64,000 nucleotides of DNA from Luteolibacter sp. LG18 (GCF_036322585.1 NZ_AP024600.1:5518001-5582000); one strand, 5' to 3'; positions 43,313 through 53,220 are shown, numbered from the stretch's first letter. Numbers and translations are program-made. The notes: generated by a model from the sequence alone, not told the origin.

Positions 43313-46291
43313 ATGGTCCGCCCGCTTTCATTTCTCAAAACTTCATGCGTTCTCGCGATCGGCTGGCTGGCCGCATTACCCGCGGCGGCCAATGAGGGCC
43401 GGGCATATCTGAATCGATTCTGGCAGACCAGCGAGGGCATGCCGAGCAACGTGGTCTCAGGCGTCGCCCAGGATCACGATGGATTCATCTGGGCCGCCAC
43501 CGGCGCGGGAGTCACCCGCTTCGACGGAGTGCGCTTCGAGGTGATCGGTACTGCGGCCGACTTGCCCGACACCCACATCCACTGCATCCTGGTGGATCGG
43601 GCCGGCCGGGTCTGGGTCGGATCCCGCCGCGGTGTGGCGTATCGCGAGAACGGTGTCTGGAAGATCCCCGCGAACAGCCCGAATGAAACGGTGTATGCGC
43701 TGGGGGAAACCACCGATGGCACGATCTGGGCCGGCTGTTTCCGCACCTGTTTGACGATCCGCAGTGGCATCGCCAGCAAAGTCGACCTCGGGGTGGAACC
43801 GGATGTCCGCTGCCTGCTGCCGGATGATGCAGGCGGAATGTGGATCCTCACGCGCAATCACCTCCATCACCGCACGGCGGGCAACAATGGAACGGAACTG
43901 ACCGGCCCATGGAGTGGCCGCGACCTGACCGGATTGACCAAGGACGCACAGAACCGGCTCATCCTCTGCGGCAGTGGCGTCCTGTTCCGCCAAAACGGGA
44001 CGGATTGGGAAAACCTGAACAGCCTCATTCCCGGCAGCGAGGCGAACTCGAACCTCGCCTGCGCCGTCGATCACGAGGGCACGCTCTGGATCGCCACCCG
44101 CAACCGCGGCGTCACGTTCCTGCATGGAACCGAACACGGTCGCATCGACGCCTCCGGCCAGCTTTCGCTCGATGACGTCCGCGGCCTCCTCGTCGACCGG
44201 GAGGGCAACGTCTGGGCCGGCACCAATGGCGGCGGCCTCAACCGGCTGCGCCGCCGCGTATTCGACACCTACGGCGTGACGGAGGGCCTCGGCCGGACCG
44301 TGACCTCCGCGATCACCGTGGATCCCATGGGAAAGGTCTTGGTCGGCACGGATGGCGCTGGCATATTCCGCCATCAGGACGGCGGCTTTGTGCCGGACCT
44401 GCGCGAGACGGGACTGCCGGAGCGGGAGCCCATCTGGTCGATGCTCCATGATTCGCGCGGCACCCTGTGGATCGGGACGTTTCGCGCCGGACTTTACCGA
44501 GTGACGAACGGCAAGGCCGAAGCCGTTCCCGCATTCCTGGACGATCCGGCTTCCGAAATCTGCACGATCCAGGAATGTCAGGATGGCAGCCTCGTTCTGG
44601 GGCTCTACGGCAATGGCATGAGGAGGCTGAAGGATGGCCATGTCGAAAGGATCACCATCAAACCGGAACTCGATCACGCCACGGTTCTGAGCACGCTCGA
44701 AGACCACCGCGGCCGCCTGTGGGTGGCCGCCGGGCCGGCGGGCCTCTGGCTCCGGGAAAACGGCACATGGCGCGATCTGCGCACCGTGCCCGGCGCATCG
44801 GATCTCCAACCCACCATCCTCGCGTCCACCCCGGACGGGGATATCTGGGCCGGCACCCTCGGCCAGGGATTGATCCGCTGGCACGACGACAAGCCCACCC
44901 GCTGGACGGAAGCGGACGGCCTCATCAGCCCCACCATTTGCCAGATCGAATCGGACGATCATGGTTTCCTGTGGCTGGGCTCCGACCGCGGATTGCAACG
45001 AATCCCGGTAGTCGAGCTCGTCAATCCTCCCGGAGGCCCCTCCGGTGGGAGAATCCACGGCATCCGCTTCAGCCGCCCGGACGGACTGCCCACCCCCCAG
45101 TTCAGCGGCGAGCATGGCAACCTTTCGACAAAAGGCCCGGACGGCGCGCTGTGGTTTTCCCTGGCCGCGGGAGCGATCCGCGTGAATCCGGCCGAAAACC
45201 TCCAGGCTTCCGAGCCGCCGGTCGTGCACATCGAAAGCGCCACCACCGACAAAGGACCGCTTTGGCAAACCGATCTCCCGTCGACCCGCAACCGGATCGT
45301 CAAGGAGCCCGGCACCGGCACCCTGCAAATCCGCTTCACCTCGCCGAGCTACAACCGGCCGGAAGAAACCCGCTTCCGCTACCGCATGGATGGCCTGGAA
45401 GAGGAATGGCAGGACACCGATGGCAACCGCCTGGCCAGCTACGCCTCCCTTCCGCCAGGCACCTACCGCTTCGACGTCATCGCCTCCACCCCGGACGGCC
45501 GCTGGAGCGCCAGCCCGGCCTCGGTCACCCTGGAGGTCAAACCGTATCTCTGGCAAACCCTCGGTTTCCGCATCGTGGTCGGCACCTTGGTGCTCGCGGC
45601 GCTGGCCATCCTCGTCCGCAAATGGTCGGTGCGGCGATTGAAGCGACGGATGGCCCGCCTGCTGGAAGAGAGCCGCCTGGAGCGGGAGCGAACCCGCATC
45701 GCACGGGACCTCCACGACGATCTCGGAGCGAGTCTCAGTGAGATCAATTTCCTCGGCACTTTGGCCGCCGACACCCTGGGCGAGCATCCGGTCCGCCCCC
45801 GGGTGGAGGGCATGGTCGATCGCGCGCAGAGAATGGCCAAGTCCCTCGACGAAATCGTGTGGACCGTGAACCCCGCCAACGACAGCCTTTCCTCGACCGC
45901 GAACTACCTCTGCTCCCGCAGCCAGGAAAGCCTGCGCACCGCGGGCATCCGTTGCCGCCAAGACGTGGCGGATCATCTGCCGAACATCTCCTTTGACTCC
46001 CAGCTCCGCCATCACCTGCTGATGGCCGTGAACGAAGCCGTTCACAACGTGTTGAAGCACTCCCGCGCCACCGAATGCACGCTCACCATCCGTCTGGACG
46101 GCCCGGACCTGCTGGTCCAGGTGGCGGACAACGGCAAGGGCTTTTGCCCGGAAGACGTGCCCCCGAATCGGAACGGTCTCACCAACCTGGCCCGCCGCAT
46201 GGAGTCGTCCAAGGGCAGCGTGGAGATCACCAGCCACCCGGGCCAAGGCACGGTGGTCACGCTCCGCACCCCGGTGGCACCCGCCGCGTGA
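43313..46291 (+). CDS. Two-component propeller sensor histidine kinase (NarL-type)
   Basis: This encodes 992 residues with a signal peptide (MVRPLSFLKTSCVLAIGWLAALPAAA). The extracytoplasmic part is a two-component regulator propeller with repeats such as DHDGFIWAATGAGVTRFDG, DRAGRVWVGSRRGVAY and DREGNVWAGTNGGGLNRL (residues ~30-620). A Y_Y_Y domain follows (~666-745, ending LPPGTYRFDVIAST), then one membrane helix (~748-768) and a HisKA_3 dimerisation domain with H801 in ARDLHDDLGASLSEI. The HATPase has NEAVHNVLKHS, DNGKGF and GLTNLARRMES. There is no fused receiver, unlike Bacteroidetes hybrid sensors of this architecture, which sense polysaccharide fragments. It should phosphorylate NarL/FixJ regulators; the orphan regulators at 25316 and 61384 are candidates. 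Convergent with the receiver gene at 46300. Confidence 0.92.
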   Translation: MVRPLSFLKTSCVLAIGWLAALPAAANEGRAYLNRFWQTSEGMPSNVVSGVAQDHDGFIWAATGAGVTRFDGVRFEVIGTAADLPDTHIHCILVDRAGRVWVGSRRGVAYRENGVWKIPANSPNETVYALGETTDGTIWAGCFRTCLTIRSGIASKVDLGVEPDVRCLLPDDAGGMWILTRNHLHHRTAGNNGTELTGPWSGRDLTGLTKDAQNRLILCGSGVLFRQNGTDWENLNSLIPGSEANSNLACAVDHEGTLWIATRNRGVTFLHGTEHGRIDASGQLSLDDVRGLLVDREGNVWAGTNGGGLNRLRRRVFDTYGVTEGLGRTVTSAITVDPMGKVLVGTDGAGIFRHQDGGFVPDLRETGLPEREPIWSMLHDSRGTLWIGTFRAGLYRVTNGKAEAVPAFLDDPASEICTIQECQDGSLVLGLYGNGMRRLKDGHVERITIKPELDHATVLSTLEDHRGRLWVAAGPAGLWLRENGTWRDLRTVPGASDLQPTILASTPDGDIWAGTLGQGLIRWHDDKPTRWTEADGLISPTICQIESDDHGFLWLGSDRGLQRIPVVELVNPPGGPSGGRIHGIRFSRPDGLPTPQFSGEHGNLSTKGPDGALWFSLAAGAIRVNPAENLQASEPPVVHIESATTDKGPLWQTDLPSTRNRIVKEPGTGTLQIRFTSPSYNRPEETRFRYRMDGLEEEWQDTDGNRLASYASLPPGTYRFDVIASTPDGRWSASPASVTLEVKPYLWQTLGFRIVVGTLVLAALAILVRKWSVRRLKRRMARLLEESRLERERTRIARDLHDDLGASLSEINFLGTLAADTLGEHPVRPRVEGMVDRAQRMAKSLDEIVWTVNPANDSLSSTANYLCSRSQESLRTAGIRCRQDVADHLPNISFDSQLRHHLLMAVNEAVHNVLKHSRATECTLTIRLDGPDLLVQVADNGKGFCPEDVPPNRNGLTNLARRMESSKGSVEITSHPGQGTVVTLRTPVAPAA

Positions 46292-46299
46292 GCGGGCGC

Positions 46300-46728
46300 T
46301 CAATCCGGAAACAACACCTTCACCAGCCGTTTGATTTCCTCGGGGTCGGCGGGTTTCGAGAGATGCGCGTCGAACCCGTGCTCCGCACAGCGATGGAGCA
46401 TTTCCTGATCATCGTAGCCGGTGAGGGCAATCACCACCACCCGCTTGGTGAAGGGATGGCGGCGGATTTCACGGGCCACCTCGAGCCCGTTCATTTCGGG
46501 AAGCCCCAGATCCATGAGAATCAGGTCCGGAGGCTCCACCACCGCCTGCTTGAGCGCCTCCGCGCCGTCATACGCCACCCTCACCCGATGTCCCTCGGCC
46601 TCGAAGAACATTCCGAGAATGTCCGCGGTAGCCCGGGCATCCTCCACCACCAGCACGGAAAGCTCGGTGGGAACAGGACCTTCGCCCCGATCGGATAGGT
46701 CAGCAGCCGGATTCTTCAGGAGGTGCAT
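46300..46728 (-). CDS. Stand-alone CheY-like receiver protein
   Basis: This encodes 142 residues from the ATG at 46728; an in-frame start at 46773 would add 15 residues. It is a single receiver domain: acidic E29-D30, phospho-acceptor D73 (LILMDLGLPEMNG), T103 and K125 (LSKPAD). No output domain follows, so it acts by protein contact or in a phosphorelay. It lies 8 bp from the convergent kinase gene stop. The kinase belongs to the HisKA_3 group, which usually pairs with NarL regulators, so pairing with this receiver is uncertain. Confidence 0.9.
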   Translation of the reverse strand: MHLLKNPAADLSDRGEGPVPTELSVLVVEDARATADILGMFFEAEGHRVRVAYDGAEALKQAVVEPPDLILMDLGLPEMNGLEVAREIRRHPFTKRVVVIALTGYDDQEMLHRCAEHGFDAHLSKPADPEEIKRLVKVLFPD

Positions 46729-46814
46729 GGCAGGCTTCCACACTAGTAAGGGCTCCACCTGACAGCAATTCAATACCCCGCGACGGCGATATTTCGAGCC
46801 CGCATGCCTGCCGT

Positions 46815-49073
46815 CTATAAGGAGATGGTGAGAGACGAGCCCGTGTATTCCACCACCTTCGCGGTGCCCCCGGGAACCAGCTCGATGCGGAATGCCTGCG
46901 GCTTCGTCTGGCGGGCCTGGGTCGAAACCCGCGGCTCGATCACCAGTTTGCGCTCCCGGTCATTCCAGGAAAACGAGGTCACCGCCGCTTCGCCTTTCAG
47001 ATAGCCTTGGCTGCCTCCGTCGTCCTCATACAGGACGCCGCTTCCATCCGCGCCCGTGTGCACCCGGATCACGCGCGGCTCAGTCACAGGCTCCGCCGTA
47101 TACTGCCGGACCGGATCGAGCGGCAGGATCGCACCGGCTTTCACATAAAGCGGCATCGTCCCGAGATCAACCGGGCGGGAAACCGTGCGCCCGCCGTCCA
47201 CGATCTCGCCCGACCAAAAGTCATGCCACTTGCCCACGGGCAGATAGACGTCCCGCGAAGTCGCGCCTTTTTGGAACACCGGCGCCACGAGCAGATCGCC
47301 GCCCCACAGGTATTCGTTTCCGATTCCCCGGGCCTTCGGGTCCTCCGGGTAATGGAGCCACAGCGCGCGCATCATCGGCAGGCCTCCGTCCCGCGCCTGC
47401 CAGGCCGCGGTGTAATTGTAGGAGAGCAGACGGTAGCGGAGCTCCGCGTAGCGCCGCACCAGCGGCTCGATGGCGGGATTGTTCAGCTCCGAAACCTTCG
47501 GCGGCTCGCGGTCCTCGACCGGACCCAACGAATCCAAGCCCCACCCCCACGGCAACCGTGTCCACCATGTCCGCCCATGCGAGCGGAACGACGGGCAGAA
47601 CGCGCCGAACTGGAACCATCGTAGATACAGCTCCCCGGTCAGCTCCGGCGTGGAGAAGAACCCGCCGATGTCGGAACCCCAGAACGGGGACAGGCTGAGC
47701 GAATGGTTGATGCCCACCGCGATCTGGGCCTCCAGGCTTTTCCAAGTCGATTGCGTGTCGCCGGACCACACCCACCCGCCCCACCGCGCGATGCCGAGGT
47801 AGCCATTGCGGTGCAGGCTCCACGGCCGCCGGTCCGGCTGGCTGCTCAACGGCCCCTGGTAGTATAGCTGGTGGCGCGTGAGCCGCTCATGGAGATCGAA
47901 CCAATCGCCCTCGTCCGGCCACCAGCCGTCTACGCCCGCCTTCACCAGCGCCTCATGCTCCTTCCAATAGGAGCCAAGGTGGGCGTCATCGAGAACCGGC
48001 AGGCGGTCGCGGTCCCACGGCACCATGTGCAGCACCACTTTCGTGTTCCGGGCATGGAAGTCGGAGAGCACCGTGGCCGGGTCGTGCTTGAACACCTCCG
48101 GGTTGAACTCGAAGGAGGGCTGCGGCTTGTTCCAGCCTCTCGGCGTGAACCCGGTGCCGAGATAGATCACCGCATCCATCGGGATGTGCTTCTCCCGGAA
48201 AGTGTCCACGATCTGCAGCATCGCCACGTCGTCCTCCAGCGTGCGGTGGGACTGCATGTAACCCAGCGCCCACTTCGGCGGCAGCACCGCCGGTCCGCTG
48301 ATCGCGGCAAGGTCCTTCATGAACACCGCCGGCTGGCGCGCATCGAACACGAACACGTCGAGCAACCCAGTTACCACCGATTCCGCCGGAGGCAGCCCCT
48401 TGCCGAGCTGTTGCTGCTGGTTGCCAACCGTCTGACGTGGTCCGGCCACCCTTGGTTCATTGGGAACGAACAAGCCGCGGTCGGGCTTCGACAGGTCGAT
48501 CTTTCCCCATGGGGCCGCGAAATAGAGCCCCCATCCGCCTGTCCCCGCCAGCACCGCCACCGGATTGCGCGAACCATAGGCATCGGACTGCCAGCGCGGC
48601 ACCATGTCCTCCATCCGCCCGCGCCGGTCGAACTCCACCGGTGCGTGCTGCCAGTCCTTCCCGGGCCGCGGGCCGCCCTCACCCAGTCCCAGCACCGGCT
48701 GCCCATCCAAGGCGAAGGCCACCTTTCCCGCGGCATCCACCACCAGTTCCTGGATCAATCGCCCACCCGCTGCCGTCACCCGGACGGTCAATGGCACGGG
48801 CCTAACCAAAATTTGCAGCTCCCCCACCCTCGCCTCCTGCGGGCCATCGAGATCCCGCCAGCGCGCCACAGGTGCAGCCGTGGAATCCAACAACGCCGGG
48901 TTCGCGGGCAGCTCCGGCGCGAATTCCACCGGCTTGAGCGTCAGCCGCACACCCCGCTCCCCAGCGGCGCGGACGCTCAATTCCACCGGCTTCCCCGCCG
49001 TGGTTAGAAGCTCCGCGGCCAGCGGGCCGGAGAAGAAGATCAGGAGCGGAAAAGGGAGCAATGGCAGTTTCAT
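46815..49073 (-). CDS. Glycoside hydrolase family 31 enzyme
   Basis: This encodes 752 residues. The ATG at 49073 starts a signal peptide (MKLPLLPFPLLIFFSGPLAA); the in-frame GTG two codons upstream is less likely. The N-terminal beta-sandwich is followed by the GH31 barrel: PKWALGYMQSHRTLEDD, IPMDAVIYLGTGF, and DGWWPDEGDWFD with D387 as the probable nucleophile. The acid/base region is VWSGDTQSTW, near residue 440. The C-terminal beta domains include LWGGDLLVAPVF and LPVGKWHDFWSGE. It should hydrolyse alpha-linked glucosides, xylosides or related sugars in the periplasm; the exact sugar is not readable from motifs. Monocistronic and divergent from the HU gene. Confidence 0.92.
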   Translation of the reverse strand: MKLPLLPFPLLIFFSGPLAAELLTTAGKPVELSVRAAGERGVRLTLKPVEFAPELPANPALLDSTAAPVARWRDLDGPQEARVGELQILVRPVPLTVRVTAAGGRLIQELVVDAAGKVAFALDGQPVLGLGEGGPRPGKDWQHAPVEFDRRGRMEDMVPRWQSDAYGSRNPVAVLAGTGGWGLYFAAPWGKIDLSKPDRGLFVPNEPRVAGPRQTVGNQQQQLGKGLPPAESVVTGLLDVFVFDARQPAVFMKDLAAISGPAVLPPKWALGYMQSHRTLEDDVAMLQIVDTFREKHIPMDAVIYLGTGFTPRGWNKPQPSFEFNPEVFKHDPATVLSDFHARNTKVVLHMVPWDRDRLPVLDDAHLGSYWKEHEALVKAGVDGWWPDEGDWFDLHERLTRHQLYYQGPLSSQPDRRPWSLHRNGYLGIARWGGWVWSGDTQSTWKSLEAQIAVGINHSLSLSPFWGSDIGGFFSTPELTGELYLRWFQFGAFCPSFRSHGRTWWTRLPWGWGLDSLGPVEDREPPKVSELNNPAIEPLVRRYAELRYRLLSYNYTAAWQARDGGLPMMRALWLHYPEDPKARGIGNEYLWGGDLLVAPVFQKGATSRDVYLPVGKWHDFWSGEIVDGGRTVSRPVDLGTMPLYVKAGAILPLDPVRQYTAEPVTEPRVIRVHTGADGSGVLYEDDGGSQGYLKGEAAVTSFSWNDRERKLVIEPRVSTQARQTKPQAFRIELVPGGTAKVVEYTGSSLTISL

Positions 49074-49190
49074 GGGCACGGTCTAACCGGTTTCCGGGGA
49101 TTACAGGCGGTCCGGGGACACTTTTTCGGCCTCCTCCGTCCGCTCCATCCTTGACTCCAGTGGATTCCTCGGAGAATCGTTCGACGAACT

Positions 49191-49520
49191 ATGGCTAAAA
49201 AAGCAGCTCCCGTAAAAGAACGTTTCAGCAAGACCCAGATTCTCGATGAGATCGCGGCCAGCACGAGCCTCACCCGCAAGCAGGTGTCCGCCGTGCTCGA
49301 CAGCCTCACCGACGTCATCGAAAGCCACGTCAACAAGCGTGCGGTCGGCGAGTTCGTCCTGCCGGGCCTCCTCAAGATCAACACGATCAAGAAGCCGGCC
49401 GTGAAAGCCCGCAAGGGGATCAACCCATTCACCAAGGAAGAAGTTACCTTCAAGGCCAAGCCCGCCTCCACGGTGGTCAAGGTCCGTCCGCTCAAGAAGC
49501 TCAAGGACATGGTCCTCTGA
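49191..49520 (+). CDS. HU-family DNA-binding protein
   Basis: This encodes 109 residues: SKTQILDEIAASTSLTRKQVSAVLDSL helices, the GEFVLPGLLKI strand and the basic arm KKPAVKARKGINPFTKEEV, then a Lys-rich tail. The protein is slightly longer than classical HU (about 90 residues) because of an N-terminal KKAAPVKER extension. It bends and packages DNA. A possible -35 element TTGACT sits at 49151-49156, but no good -10 matches it. A strong terminator follows. Confidence 0.93.
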   Translation: MAKKAAPVKERFSKTQILDEIAASTSLTRKQVSAVLDSLTDVIESHVNKRAVGEFVLPGLLKINTIKKPAVKARKGINPFTKEEVTFKAKPASTVVKVRPLKKLKDMVL

Positions 49521-49547
49521 GCGGTCTGACGAACCGTTTCCATTCCC

Positions 49548-49583
49548 GGCCGCCGCGACCTCGTGTCCGGCGGCCTGTTTTTT
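49548..49583 (+). terminator. Rho-independent terminator of the HU gene
   Basis: A GGCCGCCG/CGGCGGCC stem (49548-49555 with 49568-49575) is followed by TGTTTTTT. It lies 28 bp after the HU stop codon and before the convergent small HTH gene, which ends at 49595. Confidence 0.85.
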
Positions 49584-49594
49584 GCCCGTAGGGC

Positions 49595-49939
49595 TCAGAG
49601 CTGCTGCTTGAGCTTCTGGAACTTCGCTTCCAGCGCCGTCAGCTCCTTGCGTCTCGCCGCGATCTCGTGGTCCAGCGAAGCGAGCTGCCCCAGCAGCTTC
49701 GAACGCGCGCCATCGCCGCCCTTGGCCGCGGCCTTGCCAGCCTTGCCGGGTTTCGAGGCAACACCGCCCTCGGCTTTGACCCACGAGGCGACAGTCAGCG
49801 CGCTGACTCCGAACTTCTTCACGGCGGCGGCGACACCACCGCGGCCCTTGTCGCCGTTGGCTTCGCGCACGAAATCCACGATCTGCTGCTTTTCCTCCGC
49901 GGTGTAGCGTTTGCCCTTACCTGGTTTCTTGTTGGCCAT
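49595..49939 (-). CDS. Small HTH protein with C-terminal coiled coil
   Basis: This encodes 114 residues from the ATG at 49939 (MANKKPGKGKRYTAEEKQQIVDFV); a longer in-frame extension upstream is AT-rich and lacks a signal. Residues ~10-55 resemble a transposase/IS3 OrfA-type or homeodomain-like HTH (TAEEKQQIVDFVREA...AAAVKKFGVSALTVASWVKA). An Ala/Gly/Lys linker follows, then a heptad-rich coiled coil (LLGQLASLDHEIAARRKELTALEAKFQKLKQQL). No transposase catalytic gene is adjacent, so it is more likely a chromosomal regulator or nucleoid protein than an insertion-sequence part. Convergent with HU. Confidence 0.7.
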   Translation of the reverse strand: MANKKPGKGKRYTAEEKQQIVDFVREANGDKGRGGVAAAVKKFGVSALTVASWVKAEGGVASKPGKAGKAAAKGGDGARSKLLGQLASLDHEIAARRKELTALEAKFQKLKQQL

Positions 49940-50235
49940 AAGCGCGATACTTCGTTCAGACTTGTTAGAATTGCAAGTCATCCGGGCCGCAAATGTTGGA
50001 AAACATTCCATCGGATAGCGATATCGACAATCGCGGAACTCCCTATTCGCGCAAGGTCGACACCTCCGCCAGATAAGCAAATGGCAATATCCACACCTCA
50101 TCCAATGGCACAAAAACGGCCAATCACTGGAATATATATTTTCCCAAACAAGATGATTGCCACTCCACGCTGATCCATGACAGATGAACCATCATATTCA
50201 TCTCTAACAAACCATATCAGCACCCACCCGATTGC
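49940..50235. other. Intergenic region upstream of the catalase-LodA operon
   Basis: This 296-bp region is markedly more AT-rich than the coding DNA (for example AATATATATTTT near 50129-50142). It should hold the promoters of the divergent HTH gene and of the catalase-LodA gene. No copy of the palindrome seen elsewhere is present. No clear Shine-Dalgarno sequence precedes the start at 50236. Confidence 0.45.
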
Positions 50236-53220
50236 ATGAAAAACCTGGAAGCCACGCCCGATGACGCGCCCGTCTGCGACTGCGCCACGAACCCCGACAA
50301 CTCGCTGGTCACCATGTTCGTGGACATGGTTCAGAAGGGCCGGATCAAGGCGGGCCAATGCCCGGCGCTGCGTCCCGTGTTCCTGAAGCCGCACTGCGTG
50401 GCGCACGGGGTTTTCCGCATCAATCCGGACATTCCAGAGGTTTTCAAGGTGGGCGTCTTCGCGGGCGGCGAGTATCCGCTGTGGGCCCGCTTCTCGTCCG
50501 ACACCCTGCCCACCCGCAACGACTACGAAAGCACAATCGGCATCGGCCTGAAGCTCTTCGGCACCCCGACCCCGAAGATCTTCGGCCTGCCGGATGACAC
50601 AACCTTCGATTTCATCATGCAGAACATGGACGTGTTCTTCGTGGATACGGCGCGGGACATGTGTGAGTTCACCAAGGCGGGGGTGATCGATGGCGACTAC
50701 GGCCCCTATCTGGAGGCCCATCCGAAGACCAAGGAGATCCTCGACGCGATGGCGAAACCGGTGGGCTCGGCGCTGGCCTCCCCCTACTGGGCGATCCTAC
50801 CCTTCGCCCTCGGCGGCAGCCACTATGTGAAATACAAGCTGGAGCCCACCATCGAGGTGCCAGTTCCTTCCACGCCGCCGCAGGATCCCTGCTATCTCGC
50901 CGCGGACCTTGCAAAACGCCTTTCCGAGGGAGACGCGGTGTTCCGTTTCTGCATCCAGCTCCGCACGAACCCGGCGACGATGCCGCTCGACCAGGCCACC
51001 GTGGCATGGCCGGAGGACGAAAGCCCCTTCGTCCACATCGCCGACGTGATCTTCCCGAAGCAGGACGTGACCGAGCGCGGTCAGGCGGCCTACGGCGAGA
51101 ACCTGAGCTGGAACATCTGGCGCGTGACCGCGGACCACACCCCGCAGGGCTCGATCGCCGACGCCCGCAAGGTGGTCTACGCCGCCTCCGCCAACGAGCG
51201 CCGGAACGTCAACGGCATCCCCGATGGCGAGCCCACCGTGCCGAAGCCCGCCGAGGACCTGCCACCGGGCAAGGACACCCGCGTCGTCCGCGCCGCGATC
51301 CATCCGGCGATCGGCGTGGCACGGGTGGGTGACGCCGAAACCGAATACTTCATCGGGCCGGAGGTCACCGAGCCCCCGCTCGGCGAATACACCAACCAGT
51401 ACCGCACCGCCGGTGGCGAGCTGAAGCGCCAGGCCGCGCGCTTCCGCCTCTATGGCTACAATGCCGCCGGCGAAGTGGTGCGCGAGCTCACCCCGGACAA
51501 CGCCGACATCTCGTGGACCGTGCACGTGGCGAACCGCAAGGCCGATTGGTTCCGCTTCATCACCGCGATGGATATTCCGGCGACCAAGAACCTGACGGTC
51601 CCCCGCCGCAACGCCAGCATCACCGGCCCGGCCCGCGCCCAGCTCGTGATCGATCCCGGCCCGCGCAGCATCAGCGGCCGGAATGTTTCCGGCGGAGCCG
51701 AGCACCGCTTCGATACCGGCGAGTTCAAGGGTGTGACCGTTCCTCTGGGAGAATTGCAGACCGACGACCAGGGCCGCCTGCTCTTCCTTGGCGGCCACGG
51801 CAAGTCGGCCTCGCCGAGCGGTGCCCCGCCCTTCGATCCCGCCGATCCGGACACCTTCAACAACGCGGACGATTGGTACGACGACATGTCGGACGGCCCG
51901 GTGGACGCCACCGTGTCGATCAACGGCCGCTCGATTCCCGTGGAAGGCTCGTGGGTGCTGTGCGCCCCTCCGAACTATGCCCCGGACGTGATCGGCTGGC
52001 GGACCCTTTACGACCTCCTCGTCGACACCTACGTGGACGCCGGAATGCTGCCGCTGCCGGACCAGACCTCGTTCACCCGCGACATCCAGCCATTGCTCGG
52101 CCGCCTTTCGAACCTGCAGTGGGTGAACAAGGGCTTCGCCGCGATGTATGGCAAGGGCCGCCCGATGGACTTCGAGGACCCGGCGTTCATCCGCGAGCTG
52201 TCGCTCAACGGCGAGTCCGGCAAGCCCTACGAGGAACTCCGCCGCACCATTCTGAACACCTTCCGCGCCTTCGACACCGAGGTGAACGAGCCGCGCCTGT
52301 GGCCGTGGATCTATGGCGATGACTTCGGCGGCGATCTCTTCTCGCCCTCGCCGCAGACCATGCTGGCGCTGCCGCAGCTCCAGCAACTCCATCTCCAGCG
52401 TTGGGTGGCCGGCACCTTCGTGGATGACTGGGATCCCGCCGCCACGCCGCCGCACACGCTGGCGGACGTGCCGCTGGCCGAACAACCGGCGATGCTCGAC
52501 AAGGCCGCGCTGCACTACTGCCTGGCGGACGCATTCCATCCCGGCTGCGAGACCACCTGGCCGATGCGCCACTCCACGCTCTACAGCGCGCCATTCCGCA
52601 TTCGCCGCCGCTCCGATGAACCGGCCGATACCTACGGCAGCACCCTCGACCAGCAAGAGGCGCTGGCCCTCACCGGCCCGCTCTATCGACAGGGGCCCGG
52701 CAACATCACCTGCTGGATGGGCCTGCCGTGGCAAGGTGACACCGCCTACTGCCGCTCGGGCTATGATCCGCAATACGATCCCTTCCTTCCCACCTTCTGG
52801 GCGGCCCGCGTGCCGAACTGGGTGCTGACCGAAGAGGACTACGTGATCGTGATGAACGAGTCGCTTCCGCGTGAGGAACGCATCGCCGCCTACAACCGGC
52901 GTGCCTACTGGTTCCGCGCCATCGATGAGGCTCCGGACATCCCCGCGCGCATGGAGAAGATGGTCGCCGAGTTCGGTGCCCAGGGCATCGTGGAAGCCCG
53001 CCCTGGCATCGCCGATGATCCGGATTTCCCGGCCACCATCTTCGTCGAGAACCTCAGCAAGGACCAGCAGCAGCGGTTCGCCGCGGCCAGGGCCAGCCTC
53101 AAGGCGCTCCGCACCGCCGCCGCTCCGAACTCTTACCAGGAAAAGGTGCACGCCGCCGGTTGGAACAGCGAGCAGCACCTCCGCGAAGCCATCAACCTTC
53201 GAGCCCGCCGCAAGTCATGA
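50236..53220 (+). CDS. Catalase-like domain fused to LodA-type CTQ amino-acid oxidase
   Basis: This encodes 994 residues with no signal peptide. Residues ~20-340 form a catalase-related heme domain: KPHCVAHGVF (distal H53), YPLWARFSSD, MQNMDVFFVD (N130) and ARKVVY (R311 and proximal Y315), all expected heme-site residues. Residues ~350-994 are LodA-like (L-lysine 6-oxidase/GoxA family), starting AAIHPAIGVARVGD. LodA uses a cysteine tryptophylquinone; the cross-link pair is probably C771 (HPGCETTWPMR) and W832 (LPWQGDTAYC), 61 residues apart versus about 65 in Marinomonas LodA. The LodA part would oxidatively deaminate an amino acid and release ammonia and H2O2; the catalase-like part could consume that peroxide or use it (inference). 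The stop overlaps the LodB-like start, as expected for a maturation partner. Substrate is unknown. Confidence 0.85.
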   Translation: MKNLEATPDDAPVCDCATNPDNSLVTMFVDMVQKGRIKAGQCPALRPVFLKPHCVAHGVFRINPDIPEVFKVGVFAGGEYPLWARFSSDTLPTRNDYESTIGIGLKLFGTPTPKIFGLPDDTTFDFIMQNMDVFFVDTARDMCEFTKAGVIDGDYGPYLEAHPKTKEILDAMAKPVGSALASPYWAILPFALGGSHYVKYKLEPTIEVPVPSTPPQDPCYLAADLAKRLSEGDAVFRFCIQLRTNPATMPLDQATVAWPEDESPFVHIADVIFPKQDVTERGQAAYGENLSWNIWRVTADHTPQGSIADARKVVYAASANERRNVNGIPDGEPTVPKPAEDLPPGKDTRVVRAAIHPAIGVARVGDAETEYFIGPEVTEPPLGEYTNQYRTAGGELKRQAARFRLYGYNAAGEVVRELTPDNADISWTVHVANRKADWFRFITAMDIPATKNLTVPRRNASITGPARAQLVIDPGPRSISGRNVSGGAEHRFDTGEFKGVTVPLGELQTDDQGRLLFLGGHGKSASPSGAPPFDPADPDTFNNADDWYDDMSDGPVDATVSINGRSIPVEGSWVLCAPPNYAPDVIGWRTLYDLLVDTYVDAGMLPLPDQTSFTRDIQPLLGRLSNLQWVNKGFAAMYGKGRPMDFEDPAFIRELSLNGESGKPYEELRRTILNTFRAFDTEVNEPRLWPWIYGDDFGGDLFSPSPQTMLALPQLQQLHLQRWVAGTFVDDWDPAATPPHTLADVPLAEQPAMLDKAALHYCLADAFHPGCETTWPMRHSTLYSAPFRIRRRSDEPADTYGSTLDQQEALALTGPLYRQGPGNITCWMGLPWQGDTAYCRSGYDPQYDPFLPTFWAARVPNWVLTEEDYVIVMNESLPREERIAAYNRRAYWFRAIDEAPDIPARMEKMVAEFGAQGIVEARPGIADDPDFPATIFVENLSKDQQQRFAAARASLKALRTAAAPNSYQEKVHAAGWNSEQHLREAINLRARRKS

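Noticed and set aside
43313-46291. Hybrid two-component sensor as in Bacteroidetes polysaccharide loci
   Set aside because: The protein stops after the ATPase domain; there is no fused receiver or AraC-type output domain.
49595-49939. Insertion sequence remnant at the small HTH gene
   Set aside because: No terminal inverted repeats, target duplications or catalytic transposase frame were found around it.
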